A stretch of DNA of 34,415 nt from an uncultured Clostridia bacterium (GCA_946626795.1 CAMOUZ010000002.1:1-34415); one strand, 5' to 3'. Shown: positions 7,417-15,625, numbered from the stretch's first letter. Translations and numbers: made by a program. Notes: generated by a model from the sequence alone, not told the origin.

Positions 7417-9252
7417 ATGAAAGATTTTTCGTTCAAGAAGATCCTTGCCTTTGTCAAAAAAAAGAAGCCGATTTTCATCTCGATCGGGATCGTGATCGCC
7501 GTTGCGATCGGGCTCACCATCGCGTCTTCCATCATGGGCAGCAGCAAAGTGGCCGTGAAGAGCGAAGCGTTTAAGTTGGACGAAAAGACGGCGATCGAAG
7601 CGGGCACGGTGTCGGGCGGCGGCAGATATCATAGAGGCGATACCGTCACGGTGAAAGCCACGCCGAATGCGGGCTATAAGTTCGTCGCTTGGACGAATGG
7701 CGATAAGAACAAGACCCAAGCGAGCACGGAGGCGGAATACACCCTCGTCGTGCCCGAAAAAAGCATCACCCTTACGGCGATCTGGGAGCAGGAAAACTAT
7801 GAAGCCACGCTCGTGATCGACAAGGATATCAATGACGTGCAGCACATCCCTTACGTGGTGACGGATCAGACCATCTTCCTCTCCGAGCCGACGAAGACGG
7901 GCTATACTTTCCTCGGCTGGCTTTCCGACGTGGAGCAAGAGGACGGCACGGTCAAGTTGGAGAAAGCGCAGGATTTCGTGGAGCCCTCCGAGGCGAAGGA
8001 CGTCACGCTTTATGCGGATTGGGCGCTTTCTTATAATATCACGTACATTTTGGATGAGGACGTCCGCGCGGCGAATGCGGCGAACCCGAATAACCCCACC
8101 ACCTATACGAGCAGAACGCCCGTTACCCTCGAAGCTCCCGTTTGCTATGAGCAAAAGGACGGCAAGCTCACGGGCGGCTGGTACACCTTCGATCATTGGG
8201 AGATGGACGGACAGGTCGTCACGGAAGTGAATACTTCCCTCAAACCCAACGTTCCGGACACGGACGTCGAAGGAAAGAGCGTCACGCTCGTTGCGAAATG
8301 GAAGGATCTCGACACCGCGGTGTATCACACCGTTTCGGAAGACGGAAAGTATGTGGAGCTCGGACATTATCCCTCCAAGCGGCTCTCCGACCGCAAGATC
8401 CTTGCCGAGCTCAAAGCGGCGATCGAAGACGGATTGGAGCCCGACGAAGTGACGGGATATTATACGTATAAAAATTCCATCTATGTAAAAGCCACGGCGG
8501 ATCTTTATTCCAAGCCTTATGACGATAAGGGCAAGAAGAACGGCGCATATTACCCGCTTTATTTCGAGGACGGCGCGATGATCGACGAAGGGGAGGAGTA
8601 TTTCTTCATCGTTGAGCCCATCAAGTGGAGAGTGCTGAAAGGGGATCCCAATGATCCGAATTCCGAAGTGCTTCTCCTTTCCGAGTCCGTGCTGACGGCG
8701 TGCGCTTTCAAGACGGATAGCACCACGCTTTCTTATCAGGGACAGAATATTTACGGCGGAAATTGGGCGGACAGCGACATCCGCGCTTTCCTGAACGGCG
8801 AGTTTTATAAGACGGCTTTCAAGTCCGGCGAAGCGGGCTTCATACAGACGACCACCGTCGATTACAGCAAAGCAACGATCAATAAAAAGTACAAGAAGAA
8901 GGCTTTCTCGAACGGCGCGACGTGCGAGGATAACGTGTATCTGCTCTCGTATGCGGACCTCACGAACGAGGCGTACGGCTGGTCCAAGAAGAGCAATAAA
9001 GAGGATCTCGGCAGGGTGGGCAAGACCACCGATTATTCCAAGGTGATGGGGGCTTACAGCTGCTTGAATCAAATCAACGAGAAGGATCCCACCACGAAGG
9101 ACGAATATGACTTCACGGCGTGGTGGCTCCGCTCCTCGGCTGACTTCGCGGATCGCGCGTCCGTTGTGACGGGTCCCGGCGCGGTCGGTTCTGTCAGCGT
9201 CGAGTCGAAATTCATCGGCGTCCGTCCCGCGATCACCGTCAAGCTCGGTTGA
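7417..9252 (+). CDS. Membrane-anchored surface protein with InlB-like repeats and a DUF6273-like domain
   Basis: The function is unknown; the architecture is that of an extracytoplasmic protein. The start ATG 7417 follows TTGGAGGAAAT, a strong ribosome binding site; an in-frame GTG at 7381 lacks one. From 7417 the product is 611 aa. Residues 1-18 are basic and about 19-40 form a membrane anchor. Three InlB B-repeat-like units follow (about 55-130, 131-205 and 206-300), recognisable by GYKFVAWTNGD, GYTFLGW and FDHWEMDG and by closing TLTAIWE, TLYADWA and TLVAKWK. Residues 305-611 resemble DUF6273, with IKWRVLKGD, the AWWLRSSAD motif and the terminal IGVRPAITVKL. There is no LPXTG sorting signal, so it is probably held by the N-terminal anchor. 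Confidence 0.82.
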   Translation: MKDFSFKKILAFVKKKKPIFISIGIVIAVAIGLTIASSIMGSSKVAVKSEAFKLDEKTAIEAGTVSGGGRYHRGDTVTVKATPNAGYKFVAWTNGDKNKTQASTEAEYTLVVPEKSITLTAIWEQENYEATLVIDKDINDVQHIPYVVTDQTIFLSEPTKTGYTFLGWLSDVEQEDGTVKLEKAQDFVEPSEAKDVTLYADWALSYNITYILDEDVRAANAANPNNPTTYTSRTPVTLEAPVCYEQKDGKLTGGWYTFDHWEMDGQVVTEVNTSLKPNVPDTDVEGKSVTLVAKWKDLDTAVYHTVSEDGKYVELGHYPSKRLSDRKILAELKAAIEDGLEPDEVTGYYTYKNSIYVKATADLYSKPYDDKGKKNGAYYPLYFEDGAMIDEGEEYFFIVEPIKWRVLKGDPNDPNSEVLLLSESVLTACAFKTDSTTLSYQGQNIYGGNWADSDIRAFLNGEFYKTAFKSGEAGFIQTTTVDYSKATINKKYKKKAFSNGATCEDNVYLLSYADLTNEAYGWSKKSNKEDLGRVGKTTDYSKVMGAYSCLNQINEKDPTTKDEYDFTAWWLRSSADFADRASVVTGPGAVGSVSVESKFIGVRPAITVKLG

Positions 9253-9283
9253 TCTCGGCGCATCTCGTATCGGAGGAAAAGAA

Positions 9284-10012
9284 ATGGCAACGTATGTTTT
9301 ACTTGTGATAGGTTTGATATTTTTGACGATTTTCCTGATCTTTCGCACGAAGGAAGGTGGCATCCTTCCCGCTGCGTTGAAGACGATCACGAGCCTGCTT
9401 TTCGTGGGAACGGCGGTCGCCGCCATCCTCGGGAATTACACCTTGACGGGGACCTTGAATGCGGATAAACTTCTCTTTATGGGGCTTATCGTGATGGGGC
9501 TCGTCTGTGGGCTCATCGGCGACCTCACGCTGGATCTCAAAATCACCTATCATGACAGCAACCTCCGCCACAGCGATCTTTATACTTATTTCGGCATGGC
9601 GGCTTTCGGCGCGGGACATCTCTTTTATATCTTCGCGGTGGCGCTTTATTTCGGTTTTTCCCCTTGGACGCTCCTCATTGCGGCGGTCGTGACGGCGCTG
9701 ATCTTCTGCGTGAGCATCTTCGTCATGAAGATGTCCTTCGGGAAGTTCTTCCTCCCGAGCGTGTTTTATGCTTTCTTGCTGACGCTTTTCCTCTCCGCGA
9801 CGGTCGCGGCGGGGATCCTTGCGGGCTTCTCTCTGACCGTGGTCTTGCTCATCATCGGCGCGGGGCTCTTCCTCCTCTCCGACCTTGTGCTTTCGATGAT
9901 CTATTTCGACGGGAACGAGGCGAGATTTATGATCATCGTGAATCACGTCCTCTACTACGCGGCGCAGTTCCTCATCGCGCTCAGCATTTTCTATCTGGCG
10001 GTCACTTTATAA
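9284..10012 (+). CDS. YhhN-like (lysoplasmalogenase family) integral membrane protein
   Basis: A 242-aa protein that is hydrophobic along almost its whole length, with about seven or eight membrane spans. LIGDLTLDLK near residue 78, FGAGHLFYIFAV near 105 and GAGLFLLSDLVL near 192 match the spaced Gly/Asp/His pattern of the YhhN family, which includes lysoplasmalogenases that hydrolyse the vinyl-ether bond of lysoplasmalogens. Whether this one has that activity cannot be told from sequence. Plasmalogens occur in many anaerobic Clostridia, which would fit. The start has GGAGG (9271-9275) and lies 31 bases after the surface protein gene, probably in the same transcript; the terminator at 10047 ends it. 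Confidence 0.6.
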   Translation: MATYVLLVIGLIFLTIFLIFRTKEGGILPAALKTITSLLFVGTAVAAILGNYTLTGTLNADKLLFMGLIVMGLVCGLIGDLTLDLKITYHDSNLRHSDLYTYFGMAAFGAGHLFYIFAVALYFGFSPWTLLIAAVVTALIFCVSIFVMKMSFGKFFLPSVFYAFLLTLFLSATVAAGILAGFSLTVVLLIIGAGLFLLSDLVLSMIYFDGNEARFMIIVNHVLYYAAQFLIALSIFYLAVTL

Positions 10013-10046
10013 GACGAATTCTTTTCGGCACAAAATAATTTTGCGC

Positions 10047-10082
10047 AAAAAGCGGACCGCGGAAAAGCGATCCGCTTTTTAT
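10047..10082 (+). terminator. Rho-independent terminator
   Basis: Inverted repeat AAAAAGCGGA (10047-10056) and TCCGCTTTTT (10071-10080) with a 14-base loop; the descending arm supplies the T-run. It separates the YhhN-like gene from the ribosomal operon. Confidence 0.85.
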
Positions 10083-10227
10083 ATAGGCGCGCTTTTCGAC
10101 GCCAAGAAGGGCTTTCCTCATAGTGTCATTTTCGGGAGGGAGAGCACTATATATAGTAGCGAAATGCGAAAAAGTGCTTAAATTAACCATTCTTAATCAA
10201 AATTAACAAAACTTAATAATATTGAAT
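10083..10227 (+). other. A/T-rich upstream region with an unexplained hairpin
   Basis: No gene is visible. ATAGTG (10120-10125) pairs with CACTAT (10145-10150) across a 19-base loop. Positions 10180-10227 are extremely A/T-rich with repeated TTAA-type runs directly upstream of the -35 box, which suits an UP element stimulating the ribosomal promoter. Confidence 0.45.
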
Positions 10228-10256
10228 TTGACAAGATTTTGCCTATTTTATATAAT
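10228..10256 (+). promoter_or_regulatory. Consensus promoter of the S10-spc-alpha operon
   Basis: TTGACA (10228-10233), an exact 17-base spacer, then TATAAT (10251-10256). Both boxes are perfect consensus, as expected for a highly expressed ribosomal operon. Transcription would start near 10263. Confidence 0.88.
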
Positions 10257-10261
10257 AAACA

Positions 10262-10462
10262 AGCATTGCCTACGGTATGCTCTTTAACGGATGATGCGCG
10301 AAGTTACCCAATCCGGGGATAATTCGTGCGGACCAGCCCGACAAAAGCGGGCGCTAACTCGTAAATGGCGGCAGGAGAATCCTGCCTTATATTTAGAGGG
10401 AGCATGAAACACACGGCAGCGCGGAGTAAATTGAGTTAGGAATAACAGGAGGAAGTAAAAAA
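10262..10462 (+). promoter_or_regulatory. Structured mRNA leader of the ribosomal operon (candidate autoregulatory site)
   Basis: About 200 untranslated bases precede rpsJ. Three hairpins can be drawn: 10262-10281 (AGCAT/ATGCT plus GCC/GGT around a bulge), 10336-10352 (GCCCG/CGGGC, 7-base loop) and 10370-10386 (GGCAGGA, GAA loop, TCCTGCC). None is followed by a T-run. Leaders of S10 operons in other bacteria bind L4 as a feedback repressor; that role here is inferred from position and structure only. Confidence 0.5.
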
Positions 10463-10771
10463 ATGGCAGGACAAACTATCAGAATCAAACTTAAATCGTA
10501 TGATCATGAGCTCGTGGACAGCGTCGCCACCAAGATCGTGGACGTTATCACGAAGAACGGCGCGAAGATCTCGGGGCCGATCCCCCTTCCCACCGAGCGT
10601 GAGATCGTGACGATCCTTCGCGCTACGCATAAATATAAGGATTCGCGCGAGCAGTTTGAGATGAGGACGCACAAGCGTCTTATAGATATTTATAATCCTT
10701 CCGCAAAGGTCGTTCAGTGCCTCATGAGCGTGGACGTGCCCGCCGGTGTGGATATAAAGATCAAGCTTTAA
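10463..10771 (+). CDS. rpsJ: 30S ribosomal protein S10
   Basis: First gene of the S10 operon. S10 sits in the 30S head and also acts as NusE in transcription antitermination. The 102-aa product shows IRIKLKSYDHELVDSV near the start, GPIPLPTE near residue 39 and KRLIDIYNP near 71, all standard for S10. The ATG has an AGGAGGA site about 9 bases upstream. It follows the long structured leader, so regulation of the whole operon is expected to act before this gene. Confidence 0.98.
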   Translation: MAGQTIRIKLKSYDHELVDSVATKIVDVITKNGAKISGPIPLPTEREIVTILRATHKYKDSREQFEMRTHKRLIDIYNPSAKVVQCLMSVDVPAGVDIKIKL

Positions 10772-10803
10772 TTTCGTATATTTTTTGGAGGTGAACTTTA
10801 TCT

Positions 10804-11436
10804 ATGAATAAAGCAATCGTCGGAAAGAAACTTGGTATGAGCCAAGTATTTGCACAGGATGGGCAAGTGATCCCCGTGACGGTGATCGAAGCAGGCCCAT
10901 GTCCCGTCGTGCATATCAAGACAATGGAAAAAGACGGCTATGAGGCCCTTCAGGTCGCGTTCTGCGAGACCACGAAGAAGCTGAATAAGCCGCAGGCGGG
11001 CGTGTTCGCGAAGGCGCAAGTCCCCGCTTCCCGTTACCTGAAAGAGCTCAAGCTCGATATCAATGGCGCGGAAGTCGGCAAGACGGTGCTGACCGTGGCG
11101 CAGTTCGCAGAGGGTGACAAAGTGGACGTCAGCGGCGTTTCCAAAGGTCATGGTTTCTCGGGCGTTATCAAGAGATGGAACGCGCAGCGCGTCGGCTCCA
11201 TGTCCCACGGTACCGGTCCGATCCATCGTTCGGTGGGTTCCATGGCGGCAAACTCCGACCCGAGCAGAGTGTTTAAGAATAAGCACATGGCAGGTCAGTA
11301 CGGTCACGAGAACGTCACCGTGCAGAATCTCGAAGTGGTGAAAGTGGATGCCGAGAAGAATCTCATCCTCGTGAAGGGCGGCGTGCCCGGTCCGAAGGGC
11401 GGTCTTCTGATCCTCAGAGATTCCGTGAAGGCATAA
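10804..11436 (+). CDS. rplC: 50S ribosomal protein L3
   Basis: An early-assembly 23S rRNA-binding protein near the peptidyl transferase centre. The 210-aa length is normal. GKKLGMSQVF opens the protein; SKGHGFSGVIKRW near residue 113 and PSRVFKNKHMAG near 158 are the conserved extended loop and the closing L3 signature. The ribosome binding site GGAGGTG lies about 12 bases before the ATG. The 32-base gap to rpsJ contains no other signal. Confidence 0.98.
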   Translation: MNKAIVGKKLGMSQVFAQDGQVIPVTVIEAGPCPVVHIKTMEKDGYEALQVAFCETTKKLNKPQAGVFAKAQVPASRYLKELKLDINGAEVGKTVLTVAQFAEGDKVDVSGVSKGHGFSGVIKRWNAQRVGSMSHGTGPIHRSVGSMAANSDPSRVFKNKHMAGQYGHENVTVQNLEVVKVDAEKNLILVKGGVPGPKGGLLILRDSVKA

Positions 11437-11449
11437 GGAGAGAAAGACT

Positions 11450-12076
11450 ATGTTGGTGAAGATTTATAACAAAGAAGCAAAGGAAATAGACAGCATTGAG
11501 CTCTCTGATGCGGTCTTTGCACAAGACTATAACGAAGCGATCATCCATCAGTGCGTCGTCGCACAGATGAATAATATGCGCCAAGGCACGAAGAGCACGC
11601 TCACCCGCACGGAAGTGAAGGGCGGCGGCAGGAAGCCTTGGAGACAGAAGGGCACCGGTAATGCAAGACAGGGCAGCACCCGCGCTCCGCAGTGGATCAA
11701 AGGCGGCGTGGTGTTCGCGCCGAAGCCCCGCGACTTCTCTCAGAAGGTCAATAAGACCATGAAGAGAGAGGCCTTGAAGAGCGCTCTTTCCTATAAGTTC
11801 GCGAATGCGGAAGCCATTGTGGTGGATTCCCTCGCCTTGGAAGAAGCGAAGACCAAGAAGATGGCGGCTGTCCTCGGTAATTTCGATATGGAGAAGAGCA
11901 TCTTGGTGGTGCTCGGAGATCATGACGAGAACGCTGTTATCGCAGCGCGTAATCTCCCGGGCGTGACCACCATTCATGCGGATCTCATCAATGTTCTCGA
12001 CGTTGTGGCGAATGCAAAGTGCCTCTTCACGAAAGAAGCCGTGCTCGCGATCGAGAAGAAGTACGTAGAGGCGTAG
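11450..12076 (+). CDS. rplD: 50S ribosomal protein L4
   Basis: Lines the nascent-peptide exit tunnel; in several bacteria L4 also represses its own operon by binding the mRNA leader, so it is the best candidate regulator of the leader at 10262-10462. The 208-aa product carries the conserved tunnel loop with GGGRKPWRQKGTGNARQG near residues 60-77, and PKPRDFSQKVNKTMKREAL after it. It starts 14 bases after rplC with a GGAG site. Confidence 0.97.
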   Translation: MLVKIYNKEAKEIDSIELSDAVFAQDYNEAIIHQCVVAQMNNMRQGTKSTLTRTEVKGGGRKPWRQKGTGNARQGSTRAPQWIKGGVVFAPKPRDFSQKVNKTMKREALKSALSYKFANAEAIVVDSLALEEAKTKKMAAVLGNFDMEKSILVVLGDHDENAVIAARNLPGVTTIHADLINVLDVVANAKCLFTKEAVLAIEKKYVEA

Positions 12077-12087
12077 GAGGTAAAGGT

Positions 12088-12378
12088 ATGAATAGTTTTG
12101 ATATTATAATTAAACCTATACTGTCCGAGAAGAGCTTCAGCGGCATCCAAATGAAGAGATATACCTTCAAAGTGGCAAAGAACGCGACGAAGGTGGATAT
12201 CAAGAGAGCGGTTGAAGAAGTGTTCGGCGTGGAGGTGGCGAAAGTCAATACCGTAAACGTGCAAGGCAAGGTGAAGAGACGCGGCGCGACGTCCGGCAAG
12301 AGGCCCGACTATAAGAAAGCGATCGTCCAGCTCACCGAGAGCAGCAAGAGCATCGAGTTCTTCGACAGTTTGACGTAA
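12088..12378 (+). CDS. rplW: 50S ribosomal protein L23
   Basis: Sits at the tunnel exit and docks trigger factor and SRP. I place the start at ATG 12088, preceded by TAGGAGGTAAAGGT; an open frame extends 23 codons further upstream inside rplD but that extension is not L23-like. From here the product is 96 aa, the normal size, with IIKPILSEKS at residues 6-15 and YTFKVAKNATKVDIKRAVE after it, both diagnostic. The gap to rplD is 11 bases. Confidence 0.96.
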   Translation: MNSFDIIIKPILSEKSFSGIQMKRYTFKVAKNATKVDIKRAVEEVFGVEVAKVNTVNVQGKVKRRGATSGKRPDYKKAIVQLTESSKSIEFFDSLT

Positions 12379-12393
12379 TAGGAGGGCGGAAAG

Positions 12394-13224
12394 ATGGCTA
12401 TTAAGAGATATAATCCCACTACTGCGGGTCGCCGTGGAATGAGCGTTTCGACGTTCGAAGAGCTCCAAGGCGTGCAAGCCCCCGAGAAGTCCCTGCTTGA
12501 GCTCAAGAAGAAGAGCGGCGGCAGAAACGCGACGGGTAAGATCACGGTCAGACACATCGGCGGTGGCAATAGGCAAAAATACAGAATCATCGATTTCAAG
12601 AGAAATAAGGATAACGTGCCCGCGAAGGTGGTCGGCATTCAGTACGATCCGAATCGCACGGTGAATATCGCGCTCTTGCAATACGAAGACGGCGAGAAGA
12701 GATACATCCTCGCGCCGGACGGCCTCAAAGTGGGCGACGTCGTGGTGAGCGGCGCGGAAGTGGATATCAAGCTCGGCAACTGCTTGCCCTTGTCCTCCAT
12801 CCCCGTCGGTACCTTCATCCATAACATCGAGATGCACGTGGGCCGCGGCGGCGTGATCGCTCGTTCGGCGGGCATCAGCGCGCAGCTCATGGCGAAAGAG
12901 AATAAAGGCGCGATCATCAAGATGCCCAGCGGCGAGATGAGATACGTCCCCCTCAATTGCCGTGCGACGATCGGCGAGCTCGGGAATAAAGACAACGAGA
13001 TCGTCTCCCTCGGTAAAGCGGGCAGAAAGAGACATATGGGCACCCGCCCGACCGTCCGTGGTGTGGTCATGAACCCCTGCGATCACCCGCACGGTGGTGG
13101 TGAAGGTAAGAGCCCGGTCGGTATGGCGAGTCCTGTTACTCCTTGGGGTAAGCCGGCGCTCGGTTACAAGACCCGCAAGAAGAAGAACGCATCGAACAAG
13201 TTCATCATTAAGCGCGTGAACTAA
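12394..13224 (+). CDS. rplB: 50S ribosomal protein L2
   Basis: One of the most conserved ribosomal proteins, needed for subunit association and peptidyl transferase structure. The 276-aa product begins IKRYNPTTAGRR. GGGNRQKYRIIDFKR near residue 53 and the C-terminal HPHGGGEGKSPVG near 230 (with the catalytic-region histidine) are intact. It ends in a basic tail. The ribosome binding site is AGGAGGG, 8 bases from the ATG. Confidence 0.98.
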   Translation: MAIKRYNPTTAGRRGMSVSTFEELQGVQAPEKSLLELKKKSGGRNATGKITVRHIGGGNRQKYRIIDFKRNKDNVPAKVVGIQYDPNRTVNIALLQYEDGEKRYILAPDGLKVGDVVVSGAEVDIKLGNCLPLSSIPVGTFIHNIEMHVGRGGVIARSAGISAQLMAKENKGAIIKMPSGEMRYVPLNCRATIGELGNKDNEIVSLGKAGRKRHMGTRPTVRGVVMNPCDHPHGGGEGKSPVGMASPVTPWGKPALGYKTRKKKNASNKFIIKRVN

Positions 13225-13235
13225 GGGAGGGAGCA

Positions 13236-13514
13236 ATGAGCAGATCTGTTAAGAAAGGACCTTACGTAGAAGAAAGGTTATTGAAAAGAATACAAGCCAT
13301 GAACGACGCGAACGAGAAGAAGGCGATCAAGACTTGGTCGAGAGCGAGCACGATCTTCCCGGACATGATCGGACATACGATCGCCGTTCATGACGGCAGA
13401 AAGCACGTACCCGTGTATATCACGGAAGATATGGTAGGATGCAAGCTCGGCGAGTTTGTCCCCACCAGAACGTTTAAGGGACACCCCGGCAGCAAGAGCG
13501 CTGCTTCGAAATAG
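13236..13514 (+). CDS. rpsS: 30S ribosomal protein S19
   Basis: Part of the 30S head, forming a bridge with S13. It is 92 aa with SRSVKKGPYVEERLL at the start, IKTWSRASTIFPDMIGHTI in the middle and GEFVPTRTFKGHPG near the end, the family signature. The site GGGAGGG precedes the ATG by 4-5 bases. The gap to rplB is 11 bases. Confidence 0.98.
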   Translation: MSRSVKKGPYVEERLLKRIQAMNDANEKKAIKTWSRASTIFPDMIGHTIAVHDGRKHVPVYITEDMVGCKLGEFVPTRTFKGHPGSKSAASK

Positions 13515-13522
13515 GAGGACTT

Positions 13523-13912
13523 ATGGCTAAGCGCATTAGAGAGAAGAGCAAAGCTCGCAAGGAAAACGCGGATAAGCGCCCCATGGCGACCGCGAAGTAC
13601 ATCAGGATATCTCCCTTCAAAGTCCGTATCGTCCTCGACATCATTCGCGGCAAGAGCTATACCGACGCCGCGGCTATTCTGAAAAACACGAATAAGTCCG
13701 CCGCGCCCGTGGTGTTGAAGGTGCTTGATTCCGCTGCGGCGAATGCAGAGCACAGAGACAATATCAGCAAGAGCGACCTGTTCGTGGCGGAAGCCTTCGC
13801 GGATCAGGGCCCGACGCTCAAGAGGATCATGCCCCGCGCAAAAGGTCGCGCATATCGCATCTTGAAACGTACGAGCCACATCACCGTGATACTCGACAGC
13901 TCGAATAAGTAG
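13523..13912 (+). CDS. rplV: 50S ribosomal protein L22
   Basis: Contributes the long beta-hairpin of the exit tunnel. At 129 aa it is longer than the usual 110-113 because of a basic N-terminal extension of about 18 residues (MAKRIREKSKARKENADK) before the normal start region AKYIRISPFKVRIVLD. The tunnel hairpin includes PTLKRIMPRAKGRAYRI, intact. The extension has its own good ribosome binding site (AGGAGGACTT before ATG 13523), so I keep it. Similar extensions are known in other Clostridia. Confidence 0.95.
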   Translation: MAKRIREKSKARKENADKRPMATAKYIRISPFKVRIVLDIIRGKSYTDAAAILKNTNKSAAPVVLKVLDSAAANAEHRDNISKSDLFVAEAFADQGPTLKRIMPRAKGRAYRILKRTSHITVILDSSNK

Positions 13913-13922
13913 GAGGTAGACG

Positions 13923-14681
13923 ATGGGACAGAAAGTAAATCCTAACGGACTCAGAATAGGAATTATCAAAGATTGGGAAGCCCAATGGTTCGCCGGCAAG
14001 AAGGATTTCGGCAGCTACCTTTTGGAGGACAACCAGATCAGACACTTCATCAAAGACGTTTATAAGCCCGAGCTTAAAGCGACGTCCGAAGAGCCTGTGG
14101 CGCAGGAAGGCGAGAAGTTCCCCAAGAAATTGGACGACAGACCCCGCATTTCGCGCGTCGACATCGAGAGATGCGACAAGTACCTTAAAGTGAAAGTCTT
14201 CACCGCTCGTCCGGGTCTCCTCATCGGAGCGAAGGGCGTCGGCACCGAGAAAATCCGTGCCGCTGTGGTCAAGATCGCGAAGAAGAACGGACACAATTAC
14301 GGCGCGGTGCTCATCGAGTTCATCCCTGTGAAAGTGGCGGACGCGGACGCGCAGCTCGTGGCGGAAGACATCGCGAATCAGCTCGAAAAGAGAGTGAGCT
14401 TCCGCAGAGCGATGAAGCTTGCGATGTCCAGAGCGAATAAAGCCGGTGTGAAGGGTATCAAGACCATGGTTTCCGGCAGATTGGACGGCGCGGAGATCGC
14501 GCGTACCGAGCAATATCATGAGGGATCCATCCCCCTCCAAACCTTGCGCGCCGATATCGATTACGGTTTCGCAGAGGCGCACACCACGTACGGACGTATC
14601 GGTGTGAAAGTGTGGATCTACAAGGGCGAAGTGCTTGTGAAGAAAGCGCAACCCGCCCAAACGGAAGGAGGTGAAGCGTAA
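13923..14681 (+). CDS. rpsC: 30S ribosomal protein S3, with an inserted segment
   Basis: Forms the mRNA entry channel. The 252-aa product has the canonical opening MGQKVNPNGLRIGIIKDW and the KH-domain loop LLIGAKGVGTEKIR near residue 99. Between HFIKDVYKPEL and ISRVDIERC there are about 22-26 extra residues (SEEPVAQEGEKFPKKLDDR region), charged and probably flexible, that most bacterial S3 proteins lack. The C-terminal domain (ISGRLDGAEIA-type segment, here VSGRLDGAEIARTE) is normal. Its TAA overlaps the rplP ATG by one base. Confidence 0.95.
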   Translation: MGQKVNPNGLRIGIIKDWEAQWFAGKKDFGSYLLEDNQIRHFIKDVYKPELKATSEEPVAQEGEKFPKKLDDRPRISRVDIERCDKYLKVKVFTARPGLLIGAKGVGTEKIRAAVVKIAKKNGHNYGAVLIEFIPVKVADADAQLVAEDIANQLEKRVSFRRAMKLAMSRANKAGVKGIKTMVSGRLDGAEIARTEQYHEGSIPLQTLRADIDYGFAEAHTTYGRIGVKVWIYKGEVLVKKAQPAQTEGGEA

Positions 14682-15118
14682 TGTTAATGCCGAAAAGGGT
14701 CAAGCGTAGAAAGGTTTCTCGCGGCCGCATGAAAGGAAAAGCAAATAAAGGCAACAAGATCGCTTACGGCGAGATCGCTTTGGTGGCGGAAGAATGCGGA
14801 TGGGTCACTTCGAATCAAATCGAAGCCGCTCGTGTCGCAATGACGCGTTTCACCAAGAGAGGCGGACAAGTGTGGATCGACATCTTCCCCCACAAGCCCG
14901 TCACGAAGAAGCCTGCCGAGACTCGCATGGGTAGCGGTAAGGGATCCCCGGAATATTGGGTAGCCGTGGTCAAACCCGGCAGAGTTATGTTCGAGATGGC
15001 AGGCATCGACCTCACCATCGCGAAGGAAGCGTTGAGGCTTGCCTCGCACAAATTACCCGTGAAGTCTAAAATCGTTGTGAAGGAGACACCCGTAGCAACG
15101 GAAGGCGGTGAAGAATAA
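14681..15118 (+). CDS. rplP: 50S ribosomal protein L16
   Basis: Positions the A-site tRNA on the 50S subunit. It is 145 aa, starting MLMPKRVKRRKVSRGRMKG and including GGQVWIDIFPHKPVTKKPAETRMGSGKG in pieces near residues 60-88, the L16 signature. ATG 14681 overlaps the rpsC stop (TAATG) and its own stop overlaps rpmC in the same way. GGAGG at 14666-14672 inside rpsC supplies the ribosome binding site. Confidence 0.97.
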   Translation: MLMPKRVKRRKVSRGRMKGKANKGNKIAYGEIALVAEECGWVTSNQIEAARVAMTRFTKRGGQVWIDIFPHKPVTKKPAETRMGSGKGSPEYWVAVVKPGRVMFEMAGIDLTIAKEALRLASHKLPVKSKIVVKETPVATEGGEE

Positions 15119-15333
15119 TGAAAGCCAAGAAGTATAATGAAATGAGCACGAGCGAGCTCGACAAAGAGCTTGCGAAGTTGAAGTCGCAGCTTTTCAACCT
15201 CCGTTTTCAGCACGCCGCAGGGCAGCTCACCAATAACAGTGCGTTGAAGAATTGCAAGCGCGATATCGCAAGAGTGAATACCATACTTCGTCAAAGAGAG
15301 TTGAAACTCCTGGATGAAGCTTCGGCGAAGTAG
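15118..15333 (+). CDS. rpmC: 50S ribosomal protein L29
   Basis: A small helical protein at the tunnel exit beside L23. It is 71 aa; MSTSELDKELAKLKSQLFNL and the LRFQHAAGQLTN segment are typical, as is the closing KRDIARVNTILRQRE. The start overlaps the rplP stop by one base. The product begins MKAKKYNEMS, the common Firmicutes form. Confidence 0.96.
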   Translation: MKAKKYNEMSTSELDKELAKLKSQLFNLRFQHAAGQLTNNSALKNCKRDIARVNTILRQRELKLLDEASAK

Positions 15334-15345
15334 GGAGGAAAGTAA

Positions 15346-15612
15346 ATGGAAAACGCAATTGAAAGAAATTTGAGAAAGAGCAGGGTCGGCATCGTCGTCA
15401 GCGACAAGATGGAGAAGACCATCGTCGTCGCCGTCGAAGTGAAGTATAAGCACCCTCTCTATAAGAAGACCGTACGTATCACCAATAAGTACAAGGTGCA
15501 TGACGAAGAGAATGCAGCGCATATCGGCGATACCGTTGAGATCGTCGAGACCCGTCCTCTGAGCAAAGAGAAGCGTTGGAGACTCGTCGAGATCATCAGC
15601 AGAGCGAAGTAA
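15346..15612 (+). CDS. rpsQ: 30S ribosomal protein S17
   Basis: A primary 16S rRNA-binding protein with an OB fold. It is 88 aa with RVGIVVSDKMEKTIVVAVE near residue 13, HPLYKKTVRITNKYKVHDE in the middle and the signature GDTVEIVETRPLSKEKRWRL in two parts near the end. The site GGGAGGAAAG precedes the ATG. It starts 13 bases after rpmC. Confidence 0.97.
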   Translation: MENAIERNLRKSRVGIVVSDKMEKTIVVAVEVKYKHPLYKKTVRITNKYKVHDEENAAHIGDTVEIVETRPLSKEKRWRLVEIISRAK

Positions 15613-15625
15613 GGAGGCGAGAACT

